From: Burkholderiaceae bacterium
GTDB taxonomy: Bacteria > Pseudomonadota > Gammaproteobacteria > Burkholderiales > Burkholderiaceae
Reading direction: 5' to 3'
Assembly: GCA_022701845.1 (NCBI GenBank)
Contig: JAKONS010000300.1
Span: forward strand, 1 to 17,267
Length of the DNA: 17,267 nt
The notes beneath the pieces are model-generated. The model saw only the letters and a list, made by a program, of their open reading frames with translations. It was not told the origin of the DNA and did not search any database. Positions 14,497 to 17,267 of the stretch are shown in pieces (the stretch's first letter is position 1; every line of letters starts with the position of its first letter). The position numbers were made by a program, and so were the translations under genes.

Positions 14497-15111
14497 TCAG
14501 TGCATCACGCAATGGCAGTAGACGAACTGCTGCACCACGCCCGCAGGTGTGCGGTGGTCTTCGCACGCATGTTCGACCAGCTCGAATGCGTTGCCGAACT
14601 GGGCATGCAACGCGTCTGGCGCGTACCGCACCACGGGCAGGCCGCTGCATTGCAGCGGGCCGTCCGGCCCGAACACCGCGACGATCACATGCCCGCCAGG
14701 CCGCACGGCCCGTCGCACCTGTGTCACGTAAGCCTCGCGCTGTTCCGGCGTGGTCATGAAATGAAAGACGGCCCGGTCATGCCAGATGTCGTATGCATGC
14801 GTGGGCAAGACAAGTCGAGTGATGTCACCCGCCAGCCAACGCACCCGATCTGCATTCGATGCGAGCCTTTGACGAGCGACGTCGAGGGCGCTCTCCGAAA
14901 TGTCGAGAACGGTGACGTCGAAGCCAGGCAGTCCGAGCAGATCGTCTGCCAGGGTGGACGTTCCGCCGCCGACATCGATGACGCGGTTGCGTTCGCTGGC
15001 GGCAATGCGCTGGATGAGGCCGAGGGATCGGTCGGCATGCGCCTGGAACCAGCTCAGGGTATCGGCCGACTTCGTGCTGTAGACACGGTCCCAATGCGAC
15101 TTTTCCTGCAT
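14497..15111 (-). CDS. Class I SAM-dependent methyltransferase
   Basis: This 204-residue cytoplasmic enzyme has motif I VIDVGGGTS (44-52) for S-adenosylmethionine, an acidic residue in VTVLDISESAL after strand 2, GDITRL, and the post-motif RAVRPGGHVIVAVFGPDG. Its N-terminus (HWDRVYSTKSADTLSWFQAH) is typical of a family usually annotated only as class I methyltransferase; the substrate is not evident. The start has AGGAG 8 bp upstream. It converges on the sulfite cluster (18 bp between stops) and lies downstream of the anti-sigma gene on the same strand with an 81-bp gap. That gap includes the short palindrome GTCGG-T-CCGAC, so it may be transcribed separately. Confidence 0.85.
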   Translation of the reverse strand: MQEKSHWDRVYSTKSADTLSWFQAHADRSLGLIQRIAASERNRVIDVGGGTSTLADDLLGLPGFDVTVLDISESALDVARQRLASNADRVRWLAGDITRLVLPTHAYDIWHDRAVFHFMTTPEQREAYVTQVRRAVRPGGHVIVAVFGPDGPLQCSGLPVVRYAPDALHAQFGNAFELVEHACEDHRTPAGVVQQFVYCHCVMH

Positions 15112-15192
15112 GGCCCGGACTCCTGAGGTTTTGCGGCAGACTGCGATCTTGCCAGTCGAGCCGACAGTCGGACCGACAGGCCAATTCTCAGC

Positions 15193-16029
15193 CTACTTGC
15201 GCGCCTCGAGCTGGCTGTAGACCGCTTCGGCGACACGCAGCATTTCCGGTTTGCCGGCGCCCGAGGAGATCGCGTAGCCGAAGTCCTTGTCGACCCAGTA
15301 GAAGACGTTCACCGGGCCGTCCTGGCCGAACCTGAAGGCGGTCTCGCGCCCGGCGTCTTCGCGGGTGACGTACAGCGTCAGGCGCTCGCCCTGGGGGCCG
15401 CCGAACATGAACTGCGCCACCGGGCCCTTGTCGCCCGGCAGCAGCCGGCCGCCGATCAGGCCGTAACCCAGCGCCCGCAGATCGGGCGGTTTCACTTCGG
15501 TGCCCAGGCGTTTGGTCAGCCAGGTGACGAGCGCCTGTTCCTGGTCGGCTCCCACCTCGACCGGCCGGCGCACGTCCGGGCTGTAGACCACGTGAGCCAC
15601 GGCCGCGCGGTGGGCGAAGCCATTGAGCGAGCCGGCCTGCGCTGCCGCCAGCGTTTCGCTGCGCTGCAGGTGCCCGTCGTAGGCACCGCGACCCCACCAG
15701 GCCGACCCGGTGCTGACGAACGCGATCGCCACACCGGCGGCCAGGGATCGCCACGGCCACTCCTGCCATCCGGCCCTTGGAGCAGGCTTCAAGGGCAGGC
15801 GCAAGGGCAGGGGTTCGGACAGGACCGGGTCGAGCATCTGCTGGAGCGCCAGGTTCTGGGCGCGCCAGTCGTCCACCCGCTGGCGTTCTGCAGGATGTGC
15901 ATCCAGGAAGGCGTCGATTTCGACATGCCGCGCAGGGTCCAGGAAATGGTCCGCGTAGGCGTGCAGGTCGGCCTCGGTCACCGGCTTGCTGCCATCGGTG
16001 GAAACGGGTTTGAGTGGGGAGGAGTCCAT
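15193..16029 (-). CDS. Membrane anti-sigma factor (ECF partner)
   Basis: The 278-residue protein has a cytoplasmic N-terminal anti-sigma domain (about 17-75: VTEADLHAYADHFLDPARHV, then FLDAHPAERQRV). One transmembrane helix (about 93-112, SLAAGVAIAFVSTGSAWW) and a periplasmic C-terminal domain of about 165 residues follow. It resembles the RsiW/ChrR-type group (COG5662) but lacks the zinc-binding HxxxCxxC. ATG 16029 is chosen because it lies 1 bp after the sigma stop; an earlier frame extension overlaps the sigma gene. It would hold the sigma factor inactive until a periplasmic signal is sensed. Sulfite or its oxidation products are the candidate signal, given the genes carrying the same promoter (inference). 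Confidence 0.87.
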   Translation of the reverse strand: MDSSPLKPVSTDGSKPVTEADLHAYADHFLDPARHVEIDAFLDAHPAERQRVDDWRAQNLALQQMLDPVLSEPLPLRLPLKPAPRAGWQEWPWRSLAAGVAIAFVSTGSAWWGRGAYDGHLQRSETLAAAQAGSLNGFAHRAAVAHVVYSPDVRRPVEVGADQEQALVTWLTKRLGTEVKPPDLRALGYGLIGGRLLPGDKGPVAQFMFGGPQGERLTLYVTREDAGRETAFRFGQDGPVNVFYWVDKDFGYAISSGAGKPEMLRVAEAVYSQLEARK

Positions 16030-16030
16030 G

Positions 16031-16555
16031 TCACTTGATCCTGCGCAGAGGCGCGGGGGCCTGGGCCGAAGGTTCGCGGCCTTGCAGTTCCTGCCGCAGC
16101 TTTTCGCGGCCACGTGCCAGACGGGACATCACCGTGCCGATGGGCACGCCGAGTGTCGCGGCCGCTTCTGCGTAGCCCATTTCCTCGACGGCGATGAGCA
16201 GCATCACTTCGCGTTGTTCGGCGGGCAGCCGATGCATGACACGGTCCAGGTCACGCACCTCGATGCCATCGGACTGGTCGGCGCGCTGCGGCATTTCGGG
16301 CAGGTCGTCGCCGACGCTGTCTTCCGGTCGCCGGCCCCGGGCGCGTACGCCGTCGATGAAGTGGTTGTGCATGATGCCGAACATCCAGGCCCGGATGTCT
16401 CCGCGTTTCTGCCAGAGTGAAAACCGGCTCCAGGCCCGCTCGAGCGTGTCCTGCACCAGGTCGTCGGCCAGCGTCGGGTCGGCCAGGAGCCCGCGCGCAT
16501 AACGGCGCAGGTTGGGTATGCAGGCGACGATGGCGGCGGTGTCCTGATCACGCAT
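16031..16555 (-). CDS. ECF RNA polymerase sigma factor
   Basis: The 174-residue sigma-70-family factor has only regions 2 and 4. Region 2 spans about 15-72 (DDLVQDTLERAWSRF core-binding helix and RAWMFGIMHNHFID). Region 4 spans about 104-155 (LPAEQREVMLLIAVEEMGYA, then the recognition helix VPIGTVMSRLARGREKL). It lies in an operon after the secreted Yx(FWY)xxD protein (46 bp) and directly before its anti-sigma gene (1 bp). The operon promoter has the GGAATA-N16-CGTC form, so the factor probably activates its own transcription and the beta-propeller/sor cluster. Sulfite-responsive ECF factors (RpoE1/RpoE4) are known in Sinorhizobium meliloti, a useful precedent; no orthology is claimed. Confidence 0.92.
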   Translation of the reverse strand: MRDQDTAAIVACIPNLRRYARGLLADPTLADDLVQDTLERAWSRFSLWQKRGDIRAWMFGIMHNHFIDGVRARGRRPEDSVGDDLPEMPQRADQSDGIEVRDLDRVMHRLPAEQREVMLLIAVEEMGYAEAAATLGVPIGTVMSRLARGREKLRQELQGREPSAQAPAPLRRIK

Positions 16556-16601
16556 GGGCGGGTCCGGAGTGGGAAGCTAGGGCCTCTATTCTCCTGGCTG
16601 A

Positions 16602-16979
16602 TCAGGGCTTGATGACGTGCCAGACGTTCTTGAAGTTGTCGCCGGTGGCGTCGCCCGCCTTCATGTCGGACTTGTACAGATAGACCGGCTTGCCCTTGTA
16701 GGCCCACTGCTTGGAGCCGTCGTCGCGCGCGATGATGGTCATGTCGCCTTCGGGCTTGGCATCGGCTTCGGCCATGACCGGCGGCCACAGGCCGGCGCAG
16801 GGCCCGTTGCAGGCACTCTTGCCGCTGCCGGCAGCGTCGTTGTCGAAAGTGTAGAGCGTCATGCCGGCGGTGTTGACCAGCATGCCGCCTGCGGTCTTGA
16901 CCGGCGCGGCGGCCATGGCGGCGCCGGAAGTCAGTGCGGCGAGCGAGAAAACCAGGGTGGGCAGCAGGGAGGATTTCAT
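16602..16979 (-). CDS. Secreted Yx(FWY)xxD-repeat protein (COG4315)
   Basis: The 125-residue protein has a signal peptide cleaved near AAMA (about 23) without a lipobox, so it is probably soluble in the periplasm. Two repeats carry the family motif: YTFDND (43-48) and YLYKSD (100-105). Between them the conserved SACNGPCAGLWPPV has Cys57 and Cys61, a possible disulfide or redox pair. The function of the family is unknown, but it commonly neighbours ECF sigma/anti-sigma genes. Here it is the first gene of that operon, 48 bp from the promoter, with AGGA upstream of its ATG. It may be a periplasmic effector or signal input of the switch (inference). Confidence 0.87.
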   Translation of the reverse strand: MKSSLLPTLVFSLAALTSGAAMAAAPVKTAGGMLVNTAGMTLYTFDNDAAGSGKSACNGPCAGLWPPVMAEADAKPEGDMTIIARDDGSKQWAYKGKPVYLYKSDMKAGDATGDNFKNVWHVIKP

Positions 16980-17026
16980 AAAAAGTCCTGTGGAAAATGA
17001 GAGTTCGTCAAAAGTGACGTGGGGTA

Positions 17027-17052
17027 GACGACTGACCTTTCGGACTTATTCC
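17027..17052 (-). promoter_or_regulatory. ECF-sigma-type promoter of the sigma/anti-sigma operon
   Basis: On the minus strand GGAATA (17052-17047), 16 bp, then CGTC (17030-17027, followed by TA). The element matches the promoter at 8995-9020 in both boxes, in spacing and in the AG after the -35. A start near 17019 gives a leader of about 40 nt to the ATG at 16979. This supports autoregulation of the sigma operon. Confidence 0.7.
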
Positions 17053-17117
17053 ATTCGTTCAAAGAATTTTTGAGATCGGTGCACTGGCCAACGGATGCCA
17101 TATGAATTGCAAATGCA

Positions 17118-17267
17118 GTGCGCAACATCGGCGAAGACGTCAGCGAGCGGCTCGACATCGTCTCGGCCGATTTCTTCGTGAACCGCCACATCTTGCGCCT
17201 TGTGGGCCTGCCGCTGCTGCCAGGCCTTGAAGCAACAGCCCGCCGTCGCCGAGATCATCGATGCGGG
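17118..17267 (+). pseudogene. IS66-family transposase (TnpC) remnant, frameshifted
   Basis: From 17118 the plus strand reads IGEDVSERLDIVSADFFVNR, the conserved N-terminal part of IS66 TnpC. Near 17196-17199 one extra base shifts the frame, and the match continues as WACRCCQALKQQPAVAEIID to the window end. The CRCC is part of the zinc-binding motif. The homology begins abruptly without start codon or inverted repeat, so this is a decayed internal fragment, about 65 bp upstream of the sigma operon promoter. Confidence 0.7.

Noticed and set aside
16976..17258. Two 70-codon minus-strand frames at the right end
   Set aside because: They are antisense to the IS66 remnant and the sigma-operon leader and show no protein-like features.

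Overview
The window is mostly GC-rich, with codon use and gene content that suggest a betaproteobacterium, most likely Burkholderiales/Comamonadaceae (inference from protein character; no 16S or other marker is present). An AT-richer block (about 1.02-6.2 kb) looks acquired.

Layout. (1) 1-918: end of a sialidase-like (BNR-repeat) protein gene overlapping a short-chain dehydrogenase. (2) 919-1212: a bidirectional terminator, then the 3' half of a minus-strand tRNA-Thr(CGU) gene, which reads as the attachment scar of an integrated element. (3) 1213-5446: a tyrosine integrase, a convergent gene with an AlpA/excisionase-like helix-turn-helix at its C-terminus, an AT-rich intergenic region with inverted repeats, and a 440-codon uncharacterised protein with a predicted winged-helix segment. 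The other attachment half was not found in the window. (4) 5447-6315: no convincing gene, apparently decayed. (5) 6316-7751: an orphan arsH head to head with a yeeE/yedE pair that is decapitated at its 5' end and carries a frameshifting internal deletion. (6) 7839-14478: a YeiH-type transporter, then a tightly packed plus-strand cluster: periplasmic seven-bladed beta-propeller, AcfC-like binding protein, sulfite dehydrogenase SorA, a di-heme SorB, a Tat-exported HiPIP, an Nmad2-family protein and a His-rich secreted protein of unknown function. (7) 14497-16979, minus strand: a SAM methyltransferase, then an operon of a secreted Yx(FWY)xxD-repeat protein, an ECF sigma factor and its membrane anti-sigma factor. 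(8) 17118-end: a frameshifted IS66 transposase remnant.

How it works together. SorA would oxidise sulfite to sulfate in the periplasm, passing electrons to the SorB hemes and perhaps to the HiPIP. YeiH (putative sulfate/sulfur-anion exporter) and the broken YeeE/YedE pair (thiosulfate/sulfur transport family) give the locus a sulfur theme. The most interesting observation is that the same ECF-type promoter, GGAATAAG-N14-CGTC, occurs twice: 38 bp upstream of the beta-propeller start (plus strand) and about 48 bp upstream of the sigma-operon start (minus strand). This predicts one autoregulated ECF sigma/anti-sigma switch controlling the whole sulfite-oxidation cluster, including two genes of unknown role (Nmad2 and the His-rich protein).
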